Assembly (NCBI GenBank): GCA_021200345.1
Contig: JAJQGR010000133.1
Location: 1 to 13,174 of the forward strand
Source of the DNA: Lachnospiraceae bacterium
GTDB taxonomy: Bacteria > Bacillota > Clostridia > Lachnospirales > Lachnospiraceae
Length of the DNA: 13,174 bases
Direction: 5' to 3'
The notes beneath the pieces were generated by a model. It did no database searches and was not told where the DNA came from. It saw nothing but the letters and a program-made list of their open reading frames with translations. Both the position numbers and the translations under genes were made by a program. Shown one piece after another: positions 1 through 6,749 of the stretch (positions are counted from its first letter, which is position 1; each line of letters begins with the position of its first letter).

Positions 1-2
1 GA

Positions 3-284
3 ATGCAGGCGGACATGGGTTGCAGGGCGGTGCTTTGCGTTGTCATGTCTCTCCTTTTGGGAATCACGCTTCGGGGACTGTTGATGGGAGGAAGCCTTCA
101 GGCGGAGGAACAAACGCCGCCTCAGGAAGATGAGGAAGCCGGGCCGTCGGAAATCTTTATCCCCAAATCCATGGAAATTCCGGCCAGAAAGAAAAAAGCA
201 AAGATTGACTATGACAGAGATTTCTCCGAATCGGAGATGAAGTTTGATATTGAGATTCCGGAGGAAGAGGAGTTTGACCGGTAA
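3..284 (+). CDS. Hypothetical small membrane or secreted acidic protein, possibly missing its 5' end
   Basis: I do not recognise this protein. The readable part is at most 93 residues. A hydrophobic stretch at about residues 9–30 follows a basic residue and ends in SLQA, so it could be a signal peptide cleaved after that Ala or a single membrane anchor. The remaining 60 or so residues are very charged: an acidic EDEEAG stretch, a basic RKKKAK patch, then a strongly acidic tail (EIPEEEEFDR). The window begins only two bases before the first in-frame ATG (another is at 15). The true start and ribosome binding site therefore cannot be judged, and this may be the C-terminal end of a longer protein. 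An intrinsic terminator follows 31 bases after the stop, so it probably ends its own transcription unit. Bacillus subtilis has rnjB upstream of tepA, but this sequence does not look like RNase J. Confidence 0.5.
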   Translation: MQADMGCRAVLCVVMSLLLGITLRGLLMGGSLQAEEQTPPQEDEEAGPSEIFIPKSMEIPARKKKAKIDYDRDFSESEMKFDIEIPEEEEFDR

Positions 285-315
285 AGTACATAATTTTGTC
301 CCAAACAGGCACACT

Positions 316-348
316 AAGAAGAAAATCGGGAGATTTTCTTCTTTTTTT
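316..348 (+). terminator. Intrinsic (rho-independent) terminator upstream of tepA
   Basis: A perfect 12-bp stem pairs 316–327 (AAGAAGAAAATC) with 332–343 (GATTTTCTTCTT) around a GGGA loop. The 3' arm runs into a T tract at 342–348. It follows the stop of the first gene and fits a terminator read on the + strand. There is no T tract for the opposite direction. It ends only 5 bases before the tepA ribosome binding site (GGAGG, 354–358), so it may also act as an attenuator or a read-through control point for tepA. Confidence 0.85.
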
Positions 349-364
349 AGTTTGGAGGTGTGTG

Positions 365-1051
365 GTGGAAGAAACCAATGCGAAGCAACAGGAAAGAAAT
401 GACAGTATCCGTGAGAACGGTCAGCTTTTGTTAAATGAAAATCCGCAGAAAAATGAAATATATCTGGTGACCGTGATTGGGGAGGTGGAGGGCCATGATG
501 TGCTGGGAAATAACGCGAAAACCACAAAATATGAGCATATTCTGCCTCAGCTGGCGGCCATTGAGGACAGTGGGGAGATTGACGGGGTGCTGGTACTGAT
601 TAATACCATGGGAGGGGACGTGGAGGCGGGGCTTGCCATCGCGGAGATGCTTTCCAGCCTGAGCAAGCCTACTGTGTCGCTGGTACTGGGCGGTTCTCAC
701 TCTATTGGCGTTCCTATCGCGGTGAGTACGGATTATTCTTATATTGTCCCTACGGGAACCATGGTAATTCATCCTGTGCGGATGAACGGCACTGTGATTG
801 GCGTGCGTCAGACCTTTGATTATTTTCGTCAGATTCAGGACCGGATTACAGGCTTTGTGGCTTCCCACTGCGGTATCAGCGAGAAGCGGTACGTGGAGCT
901 GATGATGGAAACAGAGATGCTGACCAAAGATGTGGGCAGCATTCTTGTGGGGGAGGACTGTGTCAGAGAAGGAATTATCAATGAGGTGGGTGGAATCAGC
1001 CAGGCCATGGGGAAACTTCGCGAGATGATTGAGAAAAGAAATGACAAATGA
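365..1051 (+). CDS. tepA: ClpP-family serine protease, TepA-like
   Basis: This is a ClpP/crotonase-fold peptidase of the TepA (YmfB) type, which in Bacillus subtilis is a cytoplasmic ClpP-like enzyme linked to protein secretion. From the chosen start it has 228 residues, close to the usual length. The catalytic Ser sits in GGSHSIG (Ser about 113) and the catalytic His in MVIHPV (His about 136), matching the ClpP GxxSMG and MIH motifs. The VGEDCVREGIINEV segment near the C-terminus matches the ClpP region before its end. The start is taken as GTG at 365 because GGAGG at 354–358 lies 6 bases upstream. GTG at 362 is also possible, and the more upstream ATG at 296 would place the terminator hairpin inside the coding region. 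Its position just before ftsK/spoIIIE mirrors the B. subtilis tepA–spoIIIE order and supports the name. A role in secretion is inferred from the family only. Confidence 0.85.
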   Translation: MEETNAKQQERNDSIRENGQLLLNENPQKNEIYLVTVIGEVEGHDVLGNNAKTTKYEHILPQLAAIEDSGEIDGVLVLINTMGGDVEAGLAIAEMLSSLSKPTVSLVLGGSHSIGVPIAVSTDYSYIVPTGTMVIHPVRMNGTVIGVRQTFDYFRQIQDRITGFVASHCGISEKRYVELMMETEMLTKDVGSILVGEDCVREGIINEVGGISQAMGKLREMIEKRNDK

Positions 1052-1069
1052 AAAAAACTATGCTAGAAT
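1041..1069 (+). promoter_or_regulatory. Sigma-A type promoter for ftsK
   Basis: A -35 box ATGACA (1041–1046, 5 of 6 matches to TTGACA) is followed by a 17-base spacer and a -10 box TAGAAT (1064–1069, 5 of 6 to TATAAT). A TG at 1061–1062 makes it an extended -10. The predicted start of transcription is near 1076, giving a leader of about 40 bases before the ftsK ATG. The -35 box overlaps the end of tepA. It is the clearest promoter in the window and would drive ftsK and possibly the genes behind it. Confidence 0.65.
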
Positions 1070-1114
1070 GAAAGCGTTTGAAAATTTTGATCATGGATAT
1101 GAAGTGAGGATACA

Positions 1115-4033
1115 ATGGCGGCTGGTTCCGGAAACAGGACAGGAGCAAAAAAGAATACGCAAACGGCAGGAACTACCCGCTCTGGGGGCAGGACAGGAGC
1201 TACCCGCTCCGCAGGTACGAAAAAGAGTACGGGTTCTTCCGGACGCCGTACCACAGGCAGCGGCAGAACGGGACAGAAAAGGCAGTCCGCCGCTGTGATA
1301 AGACGGCAGCGGGAGCTGTACCGGGAGGCCGGCTTTATTGTCGTGTGTGTGTTCCTGGCCTTTCTTTTTTTGTGTAATTTTGGACTTGCCGGACCTGTGG
1401 GCAGCTTTTTGAAAGGAGTGATGTTCGGCCTTTTTGGTCTGACTGCCTATCTGGCGCCTTTGCTGTTAGCCACCGGTATGATTTACTGGTGGGCCAGCCG
1501 GGGCCGGGGGATTGCTCACAGAAAGATCATTCCCGGCTTTTTCCTGTTGATTGACGCTGGGGCTTTCTGTGAATTGTTTGCCGGACGGCTGGACGACATG
1601 GACGGCTATGGCATTGCCGTTCTTTATCAAAACAGTGCGGAATACTGGAACGGGGGCGGTGTCCTGGGAGGCTCTCTGGCTTATTTTTTGTATCATTTCC
1701 TTTCTACAGTGGGGGCGGTACTGATTTTGCTGGCTGTTGCTGTCATTTGCGCGGTGCTTTTGACGGAAAAGTCCTTTGTGGAATGGATGCGAAAAGTTGG
1801 GGCGGCTGCCGGTTCTACCGCCGGTAAGGGGGCGGATTCTGCCAGACGCCGGGCTGAGGTCAGATCGGAAGAGAGAAGAGACCGCAGAGAGAAAGCGGCG
1901 CTGGAAAAGGAAAGACAGTCCCAGGAGCCTGAGGAAGAAAAGCGGGGAGGCTTTTTCCCCTGGGTTCATATGCTGAATGATAGTAAGAACGCTGAAGAGC
2001 AGAGCGTTACTTTCGAGGCGGAAGAGCTGGCACAGACCATGACAGGGCAGGCAGAGACAGCGGCGGGAATGGAAATGCCCGCCAAAGAGGAGGAAAGGAC
2101 CGTTCCTTTCCGCAAAAGTACGCGCACTCCTGAGCCTATACCGCTGAGACCTGCGCGTAAGGAGCCGGAGCCTGAGGAAGAAATGTCTGACAGCTCTGAT
2201 TTTGACGGCATCCGGGAGCTGACCAGAAAACGTACATATTATCAGCAGGAGACCTGGCCGCTTTCCGGGGAGGAAGGGGTACAAAAGCTTCAGGAGCCGG
2301 AGGAAGCGGAGATTTTAACGGCCTGGGAGCCGGAGGAAGCAAAGCTCCGGAAATCAATGGAGCAGGAGGAAGCAGGAACCTTGAAATCGCCGGAGCCGCA
2401 GGAGGCGGTGCAAAAGCAGCGCAGGCCACAATTCCCGGAAACAGAAGAAGATCTGGCCGCGGGAGAATATGTGCAGCGCGAGCTTCCCAAAGAGGTTCTT
2501 TACGGGGAAGACAGCAAAGAAGCTGCAGCTTCAAAGCCGGCAGTAAATACGGCAAGAGAATACCGGTTCCCGCCCATCCAGCTTTTAAACCCCGCAAAAC
2601 AGGGAAAGGGAGATTCCCGTCAGGAGCTTGCGGAGACGGCAAAACGCCTGCAGAGCTGCCTGGAGACCTTTGGGGTGAAGGTTACCATCACCGATATCAG
2701 CAGAGGCCCGGCGGTGACCAGGTACGAGATCCAGCCTGAGCAGGGAGTCAAGGTCAGCAAGATTGTCAATCTTTCCGATGACATCAAGCTGAATCTGGCG
2801 GCCACTGATATTCGGATTGAGGCGCCGATTCCGGGGAAGGCAGCCATCGGCATTGAGGTGCCCAACCGGGAAAACAGCCCGGTGATGCTAAGGGAGCTGC
2901 TGGAGTCCGGTGAGTTTAAGAACTTTCATTCCAAGCTGGCCTTTGCGGTGGGGAAAGATATTTCCGGTAAGGTGGTGGGCACGGACATTGCCAAAATGCC
3001 TCATGTGCTCATTGCCGGCGCCACCGGCTCCGGGAAGAGCGTGTGTATCAATACCATTATTCTGAGCCTGATTTATAAAGCCACTCCCGAGGAAGTTCAG
3101 ATGATCATGATTGATCCCAAGGTGGTGGAGTTAAATATTTATAATGGCATTCCCCATCTGATGATTCCTGTGGTGACAGATCCCAAAAAGGCCGCGGCGG
3201 CGCTCCATTGGGGCGTGGCGGAGATGATGGATCGTTACGAGAAATTTGCCCAGATGGGCGTAAGAGATCTGAAAGGCTATAATAACCGGGTTGAGAGCCT
3301 GAAGACGGCACAGGACGGCACAGAATTAAAGAAGCTGCCCCAGATTGTGATTATCGTGGACGAGCTGGCGGACCTGATGATGGTTTCTCCGGGAGAGGTG
3401 GAGGAGAGCATCTGCCGTCTGGCCCAGCTGGCCAGAGCCGCGGGGATTCATCTGATCATTGCCACTCAGCGTCCCAGTGTGGATGTGATTACCGGCCTGA
3501 TCAAGGCCAATATGCCATCCAGAATTGCTTTTTCTGTGACCAGCGGTGTGGATTCCCGTACCATTCTGGACATGGTGGGGGCGGAGAAGCTTCTTGGTAA
3601 GGGAGATATGCTGTTTTATCCCCAGGGCTACGCCAAACCTGTCAGAATCCAGGGTGCGCTTGTTACAGAGGAAGAAATTTCCAAGGTTGTGGAATTTTTG
3701 AAAAACCAGAAGCTGGGCAATGTGTATCAGGCGGATATTGAAGAAAAAATGAAAAATCTGGACAGCGCTGCCGGTGCAGGCGACCAGGCCGCGGGTCAGG
3801 CATCCCCGGACAATAAGGACGCGCTGTTTGCGGATGCGGGCAGATTTATTATTGAAAAGGATAAAGCGTCCATCGGCATGCTCCAGAGGGCGTTCCGCAT
3901 TGGCTTTAACCGGGCGGCCCGCATCATGGATCAGCTGTGTGATTACGGTGTGGTCGGCGAGGAGGAGGGCACCAAGCCCCGCAAGGTGCTGATGAGCCCG
4001 GAACAGTTTGAACAGCTGCTGGAAGAAATCTGA
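1115..4033 (+). CDS. ftsK: DNA translocase FtsK/SpoIIIE
   Basis: This is a membrane-anchored hexameric ATPase that pumps double-stranded DNA through the division or sporulation septum. It has 972 residues against about 790 in B. subtilis SpoIIIE, and the extra length is in the linker. A basic Gly/Ser/Thr/Arg-rich N-terminus (1–70) contains a nine-residue near-repeat (GTTRSGG, GATRSAG). Four hydrophobic segments follow at about 73–95, 101–124, 136–155 and 183–215. Next comes a charged Glu/Pro-rich linker (about 230–490) with an 11-residue tandem repeat at 394–437. The motor domain has Walker A GATGSGKS (635–642) and Walker B IVIIVDEL (744–751). The C-terminal winged-helix gamma domain, which reads the orienting sites on DNA, spans about 902–970. 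The start is ATG 1115, with GAGGA 4 bases upstream. Sequence alone does not separate a vegetative FtsK role from a SpoIIIE role; the tepA neighbour favours the spoIIIE locus. Confidence 0.95.
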   Translation: MAAGSGNRTGAKKNTQTAGTTRSGGRTGATRSAGTKKSTGSSGRRTTGSGRTGQKRQSAAVIRRQRELYREAGFIVVCVFLAFLFLCNFGLAGPVGSFLKGVMFGLFGLTAYLAPLLLATGMIYWWASRGRGIAHRKIIPGFFLLIDAGAFCELFAGRLDDMDGYGIAVLYQNSAEYWNGGGVLGGSLAYFLYHFLSTVGAVLILLAVAVICAVLLTEKSFVEWMRKVGAAAGSTAGKGADSARRRAEVRSEERRDRREKAALEKERQSQEPEEEKRGGFFPWVHMLNDSKNAEEQSVTFEAEELAQTMTGQAETAAGMEMPAKEEERTVPFRKSTRTPEPIPLRPARKEPEPEEEMSDSSDFDGIRELTRKRTYYQQETWPLSGEEGVQKLQEPEEAEILTAWEPEEAKLRKSMEQEEAGTLKSPEPQEAVQKQRRPQFPETEEDLAAGEYVQRELPKEVLYGEDSKEAAASKPAVNTAREYRFPPIQLLNPAKQGKGDSRQELAETAKRLQSCLETFGVKVTITDISRGPAVTRYEIQPEQGVKVSKIVNLSDDIKLNLAATDIRIEAPIPGKAAIGIEVPNRENSPVMLRELLESGEFKNFHSKLAFAVGKDISGKVVGTDIAKMPHVLIAGATGSGKSVCINTIILSLIYKATPEEVQMIMIDPKVVELNIYNGIPHLMIPVVTDPKKAAAALHWGVAEMMDRYEKFAQMGVRDLKGYNNRVESLKTAQDGTELKKLPQIVIIVDELADLMMVSPGEVEESICRLAQLARAAGIHLIIATQRPSVDVITGLIKANMPSRIAFSVTSGVDSRTILDMVGAEKLLGKGDMLFYPQGYAKPVRIQGALVTEEEISKVVEFLKNQKLGNVYQADIEEKMKNLDSAAGAGDQAAGQASPDNKDALFADAGRFIIEKDKASIGMLQRAFRIGFNRAARIMDQLCDYGVVGEEEGTKPRKVLMSPEQFEQLLEEI
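2294..2425 (+). repeat. Four tandem 33-bp units in the ftsK linker
   Basis: Four consecutive 33-bp units start at 2294, 2327, 2360 and 2393. They encode the 11-residue copies EPEEAEILTAW, EPEEAKLRKSM, EQEEAGTLKSP and EPQEAVQKQRR. The first five codons of each copy (GAG-CCG/CAG-GAG/CAG-GAA/G-GC) are well conserved and the rest diverge. The units preserve the reading frame and lie in the disordered charged linker between membrane and motor domains. They look like an old in-frame tandem duplication. Confidence 0.75.
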
Positions 4034-4043
4034 GTATCATCGT

Positions 4044-4052
4044 TGTTATGAT
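4044..4052 (+). promoter_or_regulatory. Possible extended -10 element upstream of fhs
   Basis: TGT followed by TATGAT (4047–4052) forms an extended -10 with 5 of 6 matches, but there is no recognisable -35 box 16–18 bases upstream. A start near 4059 would leave a leader of only about 15 bases. The hexamer also overlaps a small inverted repeat, TATCAT (4035–4040) with ATGATA (4048–4053). Read-through from ftsK is the simpler explanation for fhs expression, so this is only a weak candidate. Confidence 0.25.
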
Positions 4053-4073
4053 AAGAATATAAGGAGGATACAG

Positions 4074-5744
4074 ATGAAAAGTGATATTGAAATCGCGCAG
4101 GAAGCCTCAATGGAGCCCATTGTCAACGTGGCGAAGCGGATGGGCATCGATGAGGACGCCCTGGAGCTGTATGGAAAATATAAGGCCAAAATATCGGATG
4201 ACTATATCAGAAGTACGGCCGGGAAAAAGAACGGAAAGCTGATTTTGGTCACTGCCATCAATCCCACTCCCGCGGGAGAGGGGAAAACCACGGTCAGCAT
4301 CGGCCTGGGACAGGCGTTGTGCCGGCTGGGGAAGAACGCGGTGATTGCGCTGCGCGAGCCCTCTCTTGGTCCCTGCTTTGGGATTAAGGGCGGCGCAGCC
4401 GGCGGCGGGTATGCCCAGGTGGTGCCTATGGAAGATCTGAATCTGCATTTTACCGGCGACTTCCATGCTATTACCTCAGCCAACAATCTTCTGGCAGCGC
4501 TTCTGGACAATCACATTCAGCAGGGAAATGAATTAAATATCGACACTCGCAATATTGTATGGAAACGCTGCATGGATATGAATGACCGGGCTCTGCGCAA
4601 TATTGTGGTAGGGCTTGGAAGCAAGGCGGACGGCTTTGTCAGAGAGGATCATTTTGTGATCACCGTGGCCAGCGAGGTGATGGCGGTGCTGTGCCTTGCC
4701 TCGGATATGCAGGATCTGAAAGAGCGGCTGGGACGCATGGTGGTGGCTTATGATCTGAGCGGAAAGCCGGTGACGGCGGCCGATCTGAAAGCGGTAGGTG
4801 CCATGGCGGCGCTGTTAAAGGACGCTGTCCGGCCCAATCTGATTCAAACACTGGAACATACGCCGGCCCTTGTCCACGGCGGGCCCTTTGCCAACATTGC
4901 CCACGGCTGCAATTCCGTCATTGCCACCCGGACTGCCCTGAAAATGGCGGATTACGTGGTGACGGAGGCCGGTTTCGGGGCGGATCTGGGGGCAGAGAAG
5001 TTCTTTGATATTAAGTGCCGCATGAGCGGCTTACAGCCTGACGCCGTGGTTTTGGTTGCAACCCTGAAGGCTTTGAAGTATAATGGTGGTGTGCCAAAAA
5101 GCGAGGTCTCCAAACCGGACATGGAAGCCCTGAAGCGGGGCATTGTGAACCTGGAGAAGCATATTGAGAATTTGCAGAAGTTTGGAGTGCCCGTGGTGGT
5201 CACCCTGAATGCCTTTACCACAGATACAGCTCAGGAGCTGGATTATGTCAGGAATTTCTGCCAGGAGAGGAACTGTGAATTTGCTGTCTGTCAGGTCTGG
5301 GCCAAAGGCGGCGAGGGCGGAGAGCTTCTGGCACAGAAGGTGCTTGACACGCTGGAGACAAAGGAGAGTCATTTCCATCCTCTCTATGACGTGAATGACA
5401 CGCTGGTTCACAAGATCGAGATCATTGCGAAAGAAATTTACGGAGCCAGGGGGGTTAATTTTGCACCGGCTGCCGCAAAGCAGCTGGCCAGTCTGGAAAA
5501 GCTGGGCTTTGGAAAGCTGCCTGTCTGTATGGCCAAGACCCAGTATTCTTTAAGCGACAACCCGGAGCTTTTGGGACGTCCGGAGGGCTTTGAGCTGAAT
5601 GTGAGGGAGGCATACGTATCAGCCGGCGCCGGCTTTGTGGTGGTGCTTACCGGATCGGTGATGACCATGCCGGGACTTTCTAAGAATCCGGCGGCTTACG
5701 GGATTGACGTGGACGAAAACGGAAAGATTACCGGTTTATTTTAA
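4074..5744 (+). CDS. fhs: Formate–tetrahydrofolate ligase (10-formyl-THF synthetase)
   Basis: This cytoplasmic enzyme joins formate to tetrahydrofolate using ATP, giving 10-formyl-THF. It is the entry step of the methyl branch of the Wood–Ljungdahl pathway in acetogens and also feeds purine and formyl-Met synthesis. The product is 556 residues, the normal family length. The ATP-binding loop NPTPAGEGKTT is at about residues 63–73. Other strongly family-like stretches are REPSLGPCFGIKGGAAGGG, TGDFHAIT, HGGPFANIAHGCNS, TEAGFGADLGAEKF and, at the C-terminus, TGSVMTMPGL. The start is ATG 4074, with an ideal AAGGAGG at 4061–4067 six bases upstream; a longer in-frame start at 4008 would overlap ftsK and lacks such a site. 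folD follows 72 bases downstream, placing two consecutive steps of the THF one-carbon pathway together. Use for formate assimilation or for formate release cannot be decided from this gene. Confidence 0.97.
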   Translation: MKSDIEIAQEASMEPIVNVAKRMGIDEDALELYGKYKAKISDDYIRSTAGKKNGKLILVTAINPTPAGEGKTTVSIGLGQALCRLGKNAVIALREPSLGPCFGIKGGAAGGGYAQVVPMEDLNLHFTGDFHAITSANNLLAALLDNHIQQGNELNIDTRNIVWKRCMDMNDRALRNIVVGLGSKADGFVREDHFVITVASEVMAVLCLASDMQDLKERLGRMVVAYDLSGKPVTAADLKAVGAMAALLKDAVRPNLIQTLEHTPALVHGGPFANIAHGCNSVIATRTALKMADYVVTEAGFGADLGAEKFFDIKCRMSGLQPDAVVLVATLKALKYNGGVPKSEVSKPDMEALKRGIVNLEKHIENLQKFGVPVVVTLNAFTTDTAQELDYVRNFCQERNCEFAVCQVWAKGGEGGELLAQKVLDTLETKESHFHPLYDVNDTLVHKIEIIAKEIYGARGVNFAPAAAKQLASLEKLGFGKLPVCMAKTQYSLSDNPELLGRPEGFELNVREAYVSAGAGFVVVLTGSVMTMPGLSKNPAAYGIDVDENGKITGLF

Positions 5745-5754
5745 AACGGGAATG

Positions 5755-5797
5755 CTTCTCGGCGTCTTTTTGCCGGGAAGGATTTCCTTTACGGAAA
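5755..5797 (+). other. Two hairpins between fhs and folD
   Basis: The first is a 9-bp stem with one G·U pair, 5755–5763 (CTTCTCGGC) with 5772–5780 (GCCGGGAAG), around a T-rich 8-base loop. The second is a small stem, TTTCC (5783–5787) with GGAAA (5793–5797). Neither is followed by a T tract, so they are not convincing terminators. They may mark an mRNA processing or stability site, or mean nothing. I see no match to the THF riboswitch core. Confidence 0.4.
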
Positions 5798-5819
5798 GAG
5801 AACGGTTTTAAGGAGTATG

Positions 5820-6695
5820 ATGTCAGCGACATTGATTGACGGAAAAAAGATTTCCGCTCAGATAAAAGAAGAAGTGAAAGAGGAAGTCCTCCAATTGCGG
5901 GAAAAAGGGATTGTACCGTGCCTGGCGGTGATTCAGGTGGGAAATGACCCGGCTTCCTCCGTTTATGTGAGAAATAAGCGGAAAGCCTGTGAGTATACGG
6001 GCATCCGCTTTCAGGATGATCTGCTGCCTGAGGATACCAGCCAGGAGGCTTTGCTGGATAGAATTCAGGAGCTGAATGAGGATCCTCAGGTGCATGGAAT
6101 ACTGGTGCAGCTTCCTCTGCCGCAGGGGATTGACGAAAAGGCTGTGACTTATGCCATTTCCCCTGCGAAGGATGTGGACGGCTTTCATCCGGTTAACGCC
6201 GGATCACTTTTCCTGGGAGAAAAGGGCTTTGTCAGCTGTACGCCTGCGGGAATCCTGCAGCTTTTGAAGAGAAGTGGGATAGAAATCGCGGGAAAGGAAT
6301 GCGTGGTGCTGGGACGCAGCAATATCGTTGGCAAGCCTATGGCGGCGCTGTTGCTTGCGGAAAACGGAACAGTCACAGTGACTCATTCCAAAACCCGGAA
6401 TTTACGTGAGGTGACGAAAAGAGCCGATATTCTGGTGGTGGCGGTGGGAAAGCCCCGCTTTGTGGATGACACTTTTCTTAAGGAAGGCGCGGTTGTCATT
6501 GATGTGGGGATCCACAGAAATGAAAGCAATCAGCTCTGCGGAGATGTGGATTTTGAAAAAGCCGCTCCCAGATGCAGCGCCATTACTCCGGTTCCGGGCG
6601 GCGTGGGTCCGATGACGGTGGCGATGCTGATGAAAAACTGTGCCCAGGCCGCTGCTGAGTCGGTGCAGGAAGAGCCCCGCAATGGCGGCAGATGA
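5820..6695 (+). CDS. folD: Bifunctional methylene-THF dehydrogenase / methenyl-THF cyclohydrolase
   Basis: FolD interconverts 10-formyl-THF, 5,10-methenyl-THF and 5,10-methylene-THF in the cytoplasm, usually with NADP(H). The product is 291 residues, typical for the family. Active-site motifs are intact: YVRNK with Tyr49 and catalytic Lys53, VQLPLP with Gln97, and DVDG with Asp120. The Rossmann-fold segment GRSNIVGKP spans 165–173, and the C-terminal signature ITPVPGGVGPMT is present. Two ATGs lie in tandem at 5817 and 5820. The second is preferred because AAGGAG at 5810–5815 is only one base from the first but four from the second. It continues the reaction chain begun by the upstream fhs product. 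Its NADP(H) dependence makes the nfnAB genes downstream a plausible redox partner; cofactor choice is inferred from the family and not shown here. Confidence 0.96.
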   Translation: MSATLIDGKKISAQIKEEVKEEVLQLREKGIVPCLAVIQVGNDPASSVYVRNKRKACEYTGIRFQDDLLPEDTSQEALLDRIQELNEDPQVHGILVQLPLPQGIDEKAVTYAISPAKDVDGFHPVNAGSLFLGEKGFVSCTPAGILQLLKRSGIEIAGKECVVLGRSNIVGKPMAALLLAENGTVTVTHSKTRNLREVTKRADILVVAVGKPRFVDDTFLKEGAVVIDVGIHRNESNQLCGDVDFEKAAPRCSAITPVPGGVGPMTVAMLMKNCAQAAAESVQEEPRNGGR

Positions 6696-6749
6696 AGGAA
6701 TTGATGGAAATGCGGTCCGGTTTGACGGCTGCATTGTGGAGATAAGTGT

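Noticed and set aside
1168..1211. Pair of 17-base near-repeats spaced 27 bases apart at the start of ftsK
   Set aside because: They encode a low-complexity Gly/Thr/Arg/Ser tail where such repeats arise easily; I see no mobile or regulatory meaning.
1466..2284. Long open frame on the minus strand opposite the ftsK membrane and linker region
   Set aside because: It lies fully inside a confident gene, has no ribosome site, and its translation is low-complexity with Leu/Arg/Phe/Ser runs expected from the complement of Glu/Ala-rich coding sequence.
4035..4053. Inverted repeat TATCAT/ATGATA between ftsK and fhs as a terminator
   Set aside because: The stem is only six AT-rich pairs with no T tract following; it cannot be expected to terminate.
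5745..5816. THF riboswitch before folD
   Set aside because: The spacer is short and lacks the conserved core of that riboswitch; only simple hairpins are visible.
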